DNA of 13,199 bases from Caldifarciminota bacterium. Its GTDB lineage: Bacteria > Hydrothermota > Hydrothermia > S141-80. Of the stretch, positions 6,774 to 13,199 are shown in pieces. Position 1 is the stretch's first letter; each line of letters begins with the position of its first letter. The translations under genes and the position numbers were made by a program. The notes beneath the pieces were generated by a model. That model ran no database searches and was not told the origin of the DNA. It saw nothing but the letters and a program-made list of their open reading frames with translations. The stretch spans positions 1 to 13,199 of the forward strand of contig JALUJC010000093.1 of NCBI GenBank assembly GCA_027053375.1, written 5' to 3'.

Positions 6774-7086
6774 GGATATGGTAACCCACGGAGTCCTTGA
6801 TCAATGCTTCCACATAGGCCTGGACGTTGCGCTCACCCGCCTCTTCTGGATTGAGCAGCATGAACAGGGGGATCACGCTGTGCAACACACGGTTCTGCAT
6901 CCGGGCATCCAGTTCGTTATACAGGGACTCATGAAGCAGAACGATCCCATACCGGGTGTCCTGGAGCACATCCCGAAGCGTACTGCGGAGCTCTGCGGGG
7001 TTGTGAATGGATCGCGAAGGAATCCCCGCCAGCTCAAACCCGAGGGCAATTTCTGGTGGCATGATCGCAAGAATCTGTCGTTCCAT
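6751..7086 (-). CDS. V/A-type ATP synthase subunit F-like protein (orphan)
   Basis: This is a 111-residue protein resembling subunit F of V/A-type ATPases (PF01990), a small Rossmann-like regulatory subunit of the central stalk. The pattern matches Thermus subunit F along its length. A first strand is followed by the family's LGFELAGI (residues 15-22; GFRLAG in Thermus), then a helix ELRSTLRDVL. A second strand and turn, YGIVLLHESLY (46-56), comes next, then the strand IPLFMLL, and the C-terminal helix NVQAYVEALIKDSVGYHI (87-104). The family's acidic residues near the end of strand 1 are replaced by MPPE. No other ATPase subunit gene lies within the window, and the gene sits between ptsI and LytR_C. 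The ATG has a good GAGGAGG site 4 nt upstream. It may be a working F subunit encoded apart, or a paralogue with another partner. Confidence 0.75.
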   Translation of the reverse strand: MERQILAIMPPEIALGFELAGIPSRSIHNPAELRSTLRDVLQDTRYGIVLLHESLYNELDARMQNRVLHSVIPLFMLLNPEEAGERNVQAYVEALIKDSVGYHIRVRKDRD

Positions 7087-7090
7087 GTTG

Positions 7091-7097
7091 CCTCCTC
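7091..7097 (-). promoter_or_regulatory. Strong ribosome binding site of the subunit F-like gene
   Basis: GAGGAGG on the minus strand lies 4 nt before the ATG at 7086-7084 and directly after the ptsI stop (TAA, 7104-7102). It is among the best Shine-Dalgarno matches in the minus operon, so this gene is probably initiated independently rather than only by coupling. Confidence 0.65.
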
Positions 7098-7101
7098 ATG
7101 C

Positions 7102-8814
7102 TTAGATACCCAGTGAAAGGCGTACGTTGGGGGCCACCCGGTCCCGGAGGAAAGCACGGGACATCTCCTCGATCTCACGGGCCGTGGTGGCGTTCAGGGC
7201 ACGTTCCAGCAACTTCTGGGTCTCTTCCCGGTGAAGGGAACGAATCAGGTCTTTGGCTTCCAGGTACATAGAGGGGGACATGGAAAGCTCTTCCACCCCC
7301 AGACCCACCAGCAGCGGGAGGGCAATAAGATCCGAGGCCATTTCTCCGCAAACCGCGAGCCAGACCCCCGCACGACGCGCACGTTTGATGGTGAACCACA
7401 GAAGGCGGATGACAGCCGGATGCAGTGCTGTAAAGTCGTTTTGCAGATAGGGGTTCAGACGGTCCATCGCCAGCACATACTGGGTAAGGTCGTTGGTCCC
7501 GATGGAAAAGAAGCTCACGTGCCGTGCAAGCACTTCGGTCATCAGGGCCGCTGCTGGGGTTTCGATCATGGCGCCCAGGGGAGGCGCTTCGCGTCCTTCT
7601 TCCTCCGCCACCTCCTTCAGGAATGTCTTGACCTGCAGCACTTCTTCCACAGAGGTCACCATGGGGATCATGATCCGGATGTTCCCGGTGTCGTTGGCAC
7701 GGACCAGTGCACGCAGCTGGGTTTTGAGAATGTGGGGAGCGCGGAGCAGGGCGCGAATGCCCCGTACCCCCAGAAAGGGATTGATTTCCACGAGCGGCGT
7801 CTGAAGGATTTTGTCTCCCCCGAGGTCAAAAAGTCGCACGGTGACAGGATGAGGGGCGAGGCGCGAGGCGATGTCACGATAGAAGGCTTCCTGTCCGTCC
7901 AGGTCTTCCCGGGCTTCCCAGAAGAGGAGTTCGGTACGGAGAAGCCCGATCCCGGGAATTCCCAGCTGTTCCAGTAGCGGAATCTCTTCCACAAGCTCCA
8001 CGTTGGCCAGCAGTTTATACGTATGCCCGTCCAGCGTTTCGGCTTCCATTCCTTTCAGGTTCTGGAGTTCCTGACTCCGTTGTTCGAAGGCACGGATCAC
8101 ATCGGTGTATTGTTCCCGGGTGTGGCGGGAAGGATTCACCACCAGCAGCCCCCGCCGGGAATCCAGAATGGCCGGTGTGCCAGGAGAAAATGGAGGAAGG
8201 TCTTCCACCTGGATCAGGGTGGGAATCCGAAAATCCCGGAGGATGATCACCGGATGGGATGTTTTCCCACCCTCTTCCAGAACCACCCCCCGAAATCCTT
8301 TACGGGCCACTTCCACAGCCTCGCGGATGGAGAGATCACGGGCCACAAGGATGTCGCCATGGGAAGGATCCAGGCTGGGGAGTTCAAGGATCGCCATCTC
8401 CCGGATCAGTTGCTGGGCGAGGGTGCGGATTTCCCGGGCACGGTCTTTGAAATATCCATCTCCCTTTTCCAGGGGGCGTGCATACTCCTCCATGATGGTG
8501 AGCACCGCTTTCCGTGCGCCCAGCTGTGCACCACGGATCAGGTGATGGACCCGTTTCCGAAAGGAAGGATCGCTCAGGATCTGCAGTTCCACATCCAGGA
8601 AAGCACCCAGGGAATCGCTCAGGAAGCGTCTTGTGGACTCAATTTTGGTGATCAGACGCTGAAGGGCATCTTCAAAGCGCTGGATTTCCAGAATCTGTTC
8701 ACTTTCGGTGTATGGACGATGATCCCCTTCTTCGGAAGGTGTGAGCCGGTAATCGAACAGGACGCCCTCGACCACGCCAGGCGCGGCGGCGACCCCCCGA
8801 TAGACTTTTTCCAT
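7102..8814 (-). CDS. ptsI: PTS Enzyme I (phosphoenolpyruvate-protein phosphotransferase)
   Basis: This is a 570-residue, full-length Enzyme I that moves phosphate from phosphoenolpyruvate to HPr. Order of parts: N-terminal swivel segment (YRGVAAAPGVVEG, residues 5-17), HPr-binding helical domain (about 30-140), and phosphohistidine domain with the active His187 in EEGGKTSHPVI. The C-terminal PEP-binding barrel (about 255-570) follows. The barrel keeps the PEP-contacting arginines (R293 in LLRTELLF, R327 in VRLFDLGGDK), the signature IGTNDLTQYVLAMDR (438-452) and the catalytic Cys489 in AVCGEMASD. All key residues are present, so it should be active. It starts 2 nt after the ptsH stop, with GGTGAGGAG (8828-8820) inside the end of ptsH as ribosome binding site. 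No sugar-specific Enzyme II gene is in the window. Confidence 0.97.
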   Translation of the reverse strand: MEKVYRGVAAAPGVVEGVLFDYRLTPSEEGDHRPYTESEQILEIQRFEDALQRLITKIESTRRFLSDSLGAFLDVELQILSDPSFRKRVHHLIRGAQLGARKAVLTIMEEYARPLEKGDGYFKDRAREIRTLAQQLIREMAILELPSLDPSHGDILVARDLSIREAVEVARKGFRGVVLEEGGKTSHPVIILRDFRIPTLIQVEDLPPFSPGTPAILDSRRGLLVVNPSRHTREQYTDVIRAFEQRSQELQNLKGMEAETLDGHTYKLLANVELVEEIPLLEQLGIPGIGLLRTELLFWEAREDLDGQEAFYRDIASRLAPHPVTVRLFDLGGDKILQTPLVEINPFLGVRGIRALLRAPHILKTQLRALVRANDTGNIRIMIPMVTSVEEVLQVKTFLKEVAEEEGREAPPLGAMIETPAAALMTEVLARHVSFFSIGTNDLTQYVLAMDRLNPYLQNDFTALHPAVIRLLWFTIKRARRAGVWLAVCGEMASDLIALPLLVGLGVEELSMSPSMYLEAKDLIRSLHREETQKLLERALNATTAREIEEMSRAFLRDRVAPNVRLSLGI

Positions 8815-8816
8815 CG

Positions 8817-9095
8817 CTACTCCTCACCAAACCCTTCTTCTACCAGCCGGGCCAGGGCATCCACGGCCGCCTCGGCATCCTCACCTTCTGCTTTGATTGT
8901 GATTTCCGTTCCCTGTCCCGCCACCAGCATCATCAGTCCCAGAATGCTTCGTGCATTAACCTCAATGCCATCTTTTTCAATCCATATCTGAGACTGAAAG
9001 CGACCGGCGGTCTGGGCCAGAAGGGAGGCCGGGCGGGCATGGATCCCCAGCCGGTTGGGGATGGTGACGGTCTTCTCCACGCGCAAAACTTTCAT
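8817..9095 (-). CDS. ptsH: Phosphocarrier protein HPr
   Basis: This is a 92-residue HPr that accepts phosphate from Enzyme I and passes it to Enzyme II components. The active-site motif LGIHARPAS places the phosphorylated His at residue 19. The second signature, NARSILGLMMLVAGQGTEI (48-66), keeps the Ser (S50) equivalent to Ser46, the regulatory site used by HPr kinase in Gram-positives and some other bacteria. I start at ATG 9095, which overlaps the TGA of the DUF503 gene in ATGA and has GGATGGAG (9108-9101) 5 nt upstream. A longer frame to 9269 adds 58 unrelated residues lying antiparallel in coding sense to nothing known and overlapping the DUF503 gene, so I reject it. It is followed at 2 nt by ptsI. 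Confidence 0.96.
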   Translation of the reverse strand: MKVLRVEKTVTIPNRLGIHARPASLLAQTAGRFQSQIWIEKDGIEVNARSILGLMMLVAGQGTEITIKAEGEDAEAAVDALARLVEEGFGEE

Positions 9096-9373
9096 CGGAA
9101 CTCCATCCTGTGTGAAAGAACGGCGATCTGGGTTTCCTGATCCAGAAAATGGAGCACCTGTTGCAGGGTGCGTGCGGCTCTGGCGCCATCCGGCGCCACC
9201 ACTGCGAAGGCCATCTGTGAACGTCCCCAGATGTCCTGGTCCTCCACCTCCGCAAAGGAGATGTTCCATTTATTCCGCAACCGGTCTTTCAGGCTGCGTA
9301 GAATTCGGCGTTTGTCCTTCAAGGACATGGCATCGGGCAGATACAGGTCCACCTCAAGCACGCCGATAATCAT
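9092..9373 (-). CDS. ylxP: DUF503 / YlxP-family protein
   Basis: This is a 93-residue small protein of the DUF503 family (B. subtilis YlxP), whose genes usually sit between infB and rbfA and are thought to be linked to ribosome or RNA function without a firmly settled role. The diagnostic patch is SLKDKRRILRSLKDRLRNKW (residues 17-36), followed by NISFAEVEDQDIWGRSQMAFAVVA. A small ferredoxin-like alpha/beta fold is expected. The full family length (about 90-95) is present. The ATG overlaps the infB TGA (ATGA, 9373-9370) and its own TGA overlaps the ptsH ATG (9095-9092), so it is coupled on both sides. Its Shine-Dalgarno sequence is weak (GAAGAGA), which suits reinitiation after infB. Confidence 0.92.
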   Translation of the reverse strand: MIIGVLEVDLYLPDAMSLKDKRRILRSLKDRLRNKWNISFAEVEDQDIWGRSQMAFAVVAPDGARAARTLQQVLHFLDQETQIAVLSHRMEFR

Positions 9374-11487
9374 GGTGTGATCTCTTCACGGAGAAAGACC
9401 TCAAAGAGGTCCCCTTCCTTGATCCGGTCGTATTTCTTGAGCCGAATCCCGCACTCCAGCCCCGCTTTCACCTCATTCACATCTTCCTGGAAGCGTTTGA
9501 GGGAAGCAATCTCGCCGGTATGGACAATCTCGCCATCCCGAAGCACACGCACCAGGGCACCGGGACGCACGACACCTTCACGGACATAGCACCCTGCCAC
9601 CGTCCCGACTCGAGGGATTTTGAACACCTTTCGCACCTCAACCATTCCCAGGGACACCTCGCGGTATTCAGGTTCCACGTAACTCCGGATGGTGTCTTCC
9701 ACATATTTCAGCAGTTCGTAGATCACACGGAACATCTTGATCTCAATGCCTTTCTGTTCTGCAAGGCGCCGGGCTTTGGCGTTGGGACGGGTATGAAAAG
9801 CGATAATGTGGGCATGGCTGGCATCGGCCAGTTCCACGTCTGCTTCGGTTACCTGCCCCACATCCCGGTGAATCAGGATGGGCCGGATGTCGCGGATCTC
9901 AATTTTGCTGATGGCGTCTGCGATGGCCTCCACCGATCCCAGTGCGTCGGCTTTCAGAATGAAGGGGATTTCCTTCAGTTCCCCTTTCTGGATCAATTCC
10001 TGGATCCGGTGGATCCGGAGTGCGGATTCACCGTGCATCAACTGCTCGCGAAGAACTTCTTTCCGGTGTTCTGCAATTTCCCGGGCTTCCCGATCGCTCG
10101 AAACCACCTCCAGGCGGTCTCCGGTGTGGGGCAGCTCTTCAAATCCCTGTACAAGCACAGGCTGGGAGGGGGTGGCTTCTTTCACCGAACGGCCGAGATC
10201 ATCGTACATCCCCCGTACCCGTCCGTAGGTGGTGCCGCAGACAAAATTGTCCCGGACGTGGAGGGTTCCTTCCTGGATCAGCACGGTGGCGACGGGTCCT
10301 TTGCCCCGATCCAGACGAGCTTCCAGCACCACACCACGTGCAGGGAGGTCTGCCTCGGCCCGAAGGTTCAGTTCTTCAGCTTTAAGCAGAATGCCGTCCA
10401 GAAGGAGTTCCACATTCTGACCGGTTTTGGCGGAGATTTCCACCATCATGGTGTCCCCACCCCAGTCCTCGGGAATCAACCCATGTTCGGAAAGTTCCCG
10501 GCGTACACGGTCGGGGTTGGCATCTTCCAGATCCATCTTGTTGATGGCCACGAGGATGGGGACCCCTGCGGCTTTTGCGTGGTTAATGGCTTCCACGGTC
10601 TGGGGTTTCACCCCCTCGTTGGCCGCCACCACCAGGACCACAAGATCGGTGACCTGGGCGCCCCGGGCGCGCATGGCGGTAAACGCCTCATGTCCCGGGG
10701 TGTCAATGAACGTGATTTTCTGTCCCTGGTGTTCCACCTGATAGGCACCGATGTGCTGGGTAATCCCGCCGGCTTCCTGCTTGACCACGGAGGTGTGTCG
10801 GAGATAATCCAGCAGGGTGGTTTTCCCATGGTCCACATGCCCCATCACCGTGACCACTGGCGGTCGGGGTTCCCCGCTCCGGGATGTGGAACGCTGAATT
10901 TCCTCTTTCTTTTCCGGCGCTTTGGGACCTGCCGTTTCCACGGTATACCCGAAACTTTCAGCAAGAAGGGAGATCAGATCCTCATCCAGGGTCTGGTTGA
11001 TGGTGGCAGGAACCCCGAGTTCCATGGTTTTCATCACCACCTGTGCCGGTGGAATGCCCATCATCCGTGCAAGTTCTCCCACCGTTACAGGACCCGGGAG
11101 GATCAGTTTCTTTTCCTCCTCTGTGGGGACAGTGGGCTCTTTTTTCCTTGGTTTTGTACGAGCACGGGCGGGTTTCCGCTCTTTTTTTCCAGGGCGTCGC
11201 GCCGGCTCCTGCCGTCTGGCTTCCTCTTTCTTCCGGGTTTCTTCAGGACCTCCCCAGATCTGCTTTCTTCGTTCCAGGCTTTTGCGTTCTTCCTGTTTGA
11301 GCGTCTGCAACTTCTCTTTGACTTCCCTGATCATCTCCTCCGTCACGGCGCTCTGGGCGGAGCGTACGCTGTAGCCCATCCCTTTTAACATATCCATCAC
11401 CGCGCGGGGAGAAAGCTTGACCTCGCGGGCCAGATCACTGACCTTCCGGATTTTTTCTTCGCCGGATCCCTGTTTTTTCTTGCTCAT
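9370..11487 (-). CDS. infB: Translation initiation factor IF-2
   Basis: This is the 705-residue initiation GTPase that brings fMet-tRNA to the 30S P site and promotes subunit joining. Residues 14-60 form an IF-2 N-terminal helical subdomain, and a Lys/Arg/Glu-rich linker (about 60-128) leads to a second N-domain ([13 protein letters not shown], 132-185). The GTPase domain has all G motifs: GHVDHGKTT (216-224), GGITQHIGA (240-248), DTPGHEAF (262-269), NKMD (316-319) and SAK (352-354). Domains II and III follow, then the C-terminal fMet-tRNA-binding domain (about 600-705) with [11 protein letters not shown]. The length is on the short side (E. coli 890), as in thermophiles and many Gram-positives, because the N-terminal linker is short. 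The ATG overlaps the nusA TGA (ATGA, 11487-11484). No ylxR or ylxQ intervenes. Confidence 0.98.
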   Translation of the reverse strand: MSKKKQGSGEEKIRKVSDLAREVKLSPRAVMDMLKGMGYSVRSAQSAVTEEMIREVKEKLQTLKQEERKSLERRKQIWGGPEETRKKEEARRQEPARRPGKKERKPARARTKPRKKEPTVPTEEEKKLILPGPVTVGELARMMGIPPAQVVMKTMELGVPATINQTLDEDLISLLAESFGYTVETAGPKAPEKKEEIQRSTSRSGEPRPPVVTVMGHVDHGKTTLLDYLRHTSVVKQEAGGITQHIGAYQVEHQGQKITFIDTPGHEAFTAMRARGAQVTDLVVLVVAANEGVKPQTVEAINHAKAAGVPILVAINKMDLEDANPDRVRRELSEHGLIPEDWGGDTMMVEISAKTGQNVELLLDGILLKAEELNLRAEADLPARGVVLEARLDRGKGPVATVLIQEGTLHVRDNFVCGTTYGRVRGMYDDLGRSVKEATPSQPVLVQGFEELPHTGDRLEVVSSDREAREIAEHRKEVLREQLMHGESALRIHRIQELIQKGELKEIPFILKADALGSVEAIADAISKIEIRDIRPILIHRDVGQVTEADVELADASHAHIIAFHTRPNAKARRLAEQKGIEIKMFRVIYELLKYVEDTIRSYVEPEYREVSLGMVEVRKVFKIPRVGTVAGCYVREGVVRPGALVRVLRDGEIVHTGEIASLKRFQEDVNEVKAGLECGIRLKKYDRIKEGDLFEVFLREEITP

Positions 11488-12740
11488 GCGGTTGCTTGCC
11501 TCTCTCGTTTTTGCTGCAGTTTCTGCTCAATTTCGTTCAGGATCCGGAGGGCCGTTCCCTCGTCCATCCCTTCCACCCTGAGCAGCTCTGCAAGGGGTGG
11601 GATATCACGGAAAACATACTTTCTTGCAGCCAGGAGGTTCTGGCGCAGGGACTCCGAAAGGTCGAGTTCATAGACCGATACGGCATCCGGGGGTTCCTGC
11701 ACCTCGGAGAATGGATGCACCTCAATCCGACGGCCCACCAGTTCCGAGGCAAGGATCACGTTGATCCCCTCTTTCCCTTTGGCTTCACTGACCTCGTCGT
11801 CGTTCACCCCTACGATGATGGTTTCCCCCTGTTCGTAAGCGATGCGTGGGACAATGGGGGAGAGTGCATTGGCGGCAAACTCCACAGGATCTGGACTGTA
11901 ACGCACCACGTCAATCCGCTCACCGTGGAGTTCTCGCTGGATGGGATGAAGCCGGGTTCCGCGGGGTCCCACGCAGGCGCCCACGGGGTCAATGCCCTGC
12001 TCGGTGGACCAGACAGCCACTTTGGCGCGTTCACCGGGGCGGCGTGCCACAGCGCGTACCTGAACCCTTCCCTCCGTAATTTCAGGAATCTCCAGTTCCA
12101 GGAGGCCTTTCAGAAAGTCAGGGTGTGTCCTGGACAGGATGATCTGGGGTCCCCGTCCCCGTCCCTGGTTGGGTTCCACCCGAAGGATCATCACACGAAT
12201 CATGTCGCTTTCGCGGTAGCGTTCCCCGGGGATCATTTCCCGCTGGGGAAGGAACCCTTCCACCTTGCCCAGGCTGATAAACAGGCCGGTTTTTTCAACT
12301 TTCTGAACCTTTCCACGTTTGATGGAGCGAATCTGATCCTTGAAATCCCGGTAAATATACTGGCGTTCTTCGTTCCGGATACGGTTCAGAAAGCGGTTCT
12401 GAATCTGTTTGACCATGCCCCGGGTAAATTCGGAGAAGGCGAAAGGCACCCGGAGGTCTTCTCCTTCAACCGGTTCCCGATCCAGGATCTTTCGTGCTTC
12501 GTCAAAAGAGATCTCAAGGCGGGGATCCTGTACGGTCCGAACCACACGTTTGCGAACATAGATGTTCAGGTCCCCTGTCTCAGGAACAATGTCCACTTCC
12601 ATGGGAAAATCCTCACCCCAGACGCGGCGAACCGTGTCCAGAATGGCGGATTTCAGGCTCTCAACCACAAATTCCCTGCTGATCCCCCGCCGTTCCTGGA
12701 CAATGTTTTGAATCATATCCCGAATGAATGGATTCGGCAT
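11484..12740 (-). CDS. nusA: Transcription termination/antitermination factor NusA
   Basis: This is a 418-residue elongation factor that binds RNA polymerase and nascent RNA to control pausing, termination and antitermination. The N-terminal polymerase-binding domain covers about 1-132. The S1 domain (about 137-203) has the KRGKVQKVEKTGLFISLGKV segment. KH1 (about 220-290) has DPVGACVGPRGTRL with the GPRG loop at 258-261. KH2 (about 300-345) has a GKEG loop (321-324) followed by INVILASELVGRRIEV; its approach is AKGKEG rather than the common AIGRRG, a mild divergence. A short helix-hairpin-like tail (LAELLRVEGMDEGTALRIL, 383-401) replaces the longer acidic repeats of E. coli NusA. The ATG is 1 nt after the rimP stop, with GGGGGAG (12751-12745) upstream. 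Confidence 0.97.
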   Translation of the reverse strand: MPNPFIRDMIQNIVQERRGISREFVVESLKSAILDTVRRVWGEDFPMEVDIVPETGDLNIYVRKRVVRTVQDPRLEISFDEARKILDREPVEGEDLRVPFAFSEFTRGMVKQIQNRFLNRIRNEERQYIYRDFKDQIRSIKRGKVQKVEKTGLFISLGKVEGFLPQREMIPGERYRESDMIRVMILRVEPNQGRGRGPQIILSRTHPDFLKGLLELEIPEITEGRVQVRAVARRPGERAKVAVWSTEQGIDPVGACVGPRGTRLHPIQRELHGERIDVVRYSPDPVEFAANALSPIVPRIAYEQGETIIVGVNDDEVSEAKGKEGINVILASELVGRRIEVHPFSEVQEPPDAVSVYELDLSESLRQNLLAARKYVFRDIPPLAELLRVEGMDEGTALRILNEIEQKLQQKRERQATA

Positions 12741-12741
12741 T

Positions 12742-13199
12742 TCACTCCCCCTTTTCCATCACAGGTTCGGAGAGCCGGGCCCGGGCGACCTCATCCCGTG
12801 GAATGGCCCGGGTGGTTCCCTCTCCGGCCACGTAAAGCGTTTGATTTTCATACCGCACCAGGGTGCCCACCAGGGTTTCACCGGATTTCAGCACCACCCG
12901 CACACGCCGTCCCTGGGCCCAGCGGTATTCCCGCTCACGCTGAAGCATACGATCAAGTCCTGGCGAGGACACTTCCAGGGTATAGGAGCCCGGGATGGGA
13001 TCTTCCACATCAAGGAATGCCGAGATATCCCGGGTCAGCTGTTTGAGCAGGCCCAGGGTAATGCCTCCACCGGGAAGATCCACGAAAATCTGGAGCAGAT
13101 AACGTCCCGGGCGGCCGTGGAGTGCCAGATCCACCAGCAGCACCCCTCGCTCCTCCAGGAGCGGCTCCACAAGTTCTTCCAGCTGTTGTTGCAGGACTT
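12742..13199 (-). CDS. rimP: Ribosome maturation factor RimP (5' end outside window)
   Basis: This is the last 151 residues of RimP, needed for 30S subunit maturation. The N-terminal domain includes LVEPLLEERGVLLVDLALHG and a LQIFVDLPGGGITL strand pair. The family signature YTLEVSSPGLDR is intact, and the C-terminal SH3-like domain reads VRVVLKSGETLVGTLVRYEN. A GTG at 13170 could be taken as a start, but the frame stays open to the window edge and reads VLQQQLEELVEPLLEE, which is normal RimP sequence, so the true start lies beyond 13199. RimP proteins are around 150 residues, so only a few residues are missing. It is the first visible gene of the minus operon, so the operon promoter is also outside the window. 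Confidence 0.95.
   Translation of the reverse strand, partial: VLQQQLEELVEPLLEERGVLLVDLALHGRPGRYLLQIFVDLPGGGITLGLLKQLTRDISAFLDVEDPIPGSYTLEVSSPGLDRMLQREREYRWAQGRRVRVVLKSGETLVGTLVRYENQTLYVAGEGTTRAIPRDEVARARLSEPVMEKGE

Noticed and set aside
9096..9269. N-terminal extension of HPr by 58 residues
   Set aside because: It overlaps the DUF503 gene in another frame and has no homology to HPr. The ATG at 9095 has a good Shine-Dalgarno sequence and gives a normal HPr length.
9520..11388. A 622-codon open frame on the plus strand opposite infB
   Set aside because: It is antisense to a complete IF-2 with all GTPase motifs. Its translation is rich in His, Phe, Gly and Pro with no recognisable domain, as expected from the codon bias of the opposite strand.
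11496..13046. A 516-codon open frame on the plus strand opposite nusA and rimP
   Set aside because: It spans two well-identified genes on the other strand, including their junction, and shows no domain or ribosome binding site.
13168..13170. GTG as the start codon of rimP
   Set aside because: The frame remains open upstream to the window edge with RimP-like sequence (QQQLEELVEP), so this is an internal valine codon.
1..13199. Mobile elements, CRISPR arrays, tRNA or other RNA genes, direct repeats at the DNA level
   Set aside because: Both strands are almost fully accounted for by intact, conserved coding sequence. I saw no spaced repeats, transposase, cloverleaf or long inverted repeat apart from the terminator at 2927-2967.

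Overview
This window is a gene-dense bacterial chromosome segment with two convergent operons and no mobile elements, CRISPR arrays or tRNA/rRNA genes that I can see. The left, plus-strand part (1-2917) is the end of the S10/spc/alpha-type ribosomal cluster: the 3' end of rpmJ, then rpsM, rpsK, rpsD, rpoA and rplQ. It is closed by a strong intrinsic terminator at 2927-2967. A small, unrecognised membrane-anchored protein gene (2970-3383) starts directly after that terminator.

The right, minus-strand part (13199 down to 3356) reads as one very compact operon: rimP (runs off the window), nusA, infB, a DUF503/YlxP-family gene, ptsH (HPr), ptsI (Enzyme I), a V/A-type ATPase subunit F-like gene, a membrane-anchored LytR_C-domain gene, a YbgC/FadM-type hotdog thioesterase, and an 853-residue TPR-type protein with a hydrophobic N-terminus. 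Adjacent genes are separated by at most 15 nt. Four junctions are 4-nt stop/start overlaps (ATGA or GTGA) and one is a 23-nt overlap, so translation is probably coupled along much of the unit. The two operons meet tail to tail with a 28-nt overlap of coding ends.

The first half of the minus operon is the familiar rimP-nusA-infB-ylxP translation/transcription block, but ylxR and the L7Ae-like ylxQ are absent between nusA and infB. Where rbfA/truB often follow, there are the two general phosphotransferase (PTS) proteins. The rest of the operon carries envelope-type and accessory genes: an F-like subunit away from any ATPase operon, LytR_C, thioesterase and TPR protein.

The organism is a bacterium of moderately high GC. 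Its proteins are Arg-rich, S4 has the four-cysteine zinc form also seen in Thermus, IF-2 is short (705 aa), and a V/A-ATPase subunit F homologue is present. This would suit a thermophilic, possibly uncultured lineage (WOR-3-like candidate phyla are one possibility), but I cannot fix the phylum from this window. I saw no frameshifts or broken genes. The core genes look ordinary; the points of interest are the gene neighbourhood, the orphan F-like subunit, the two uncharacterised proteins and the terminator/convergent-overlap region.
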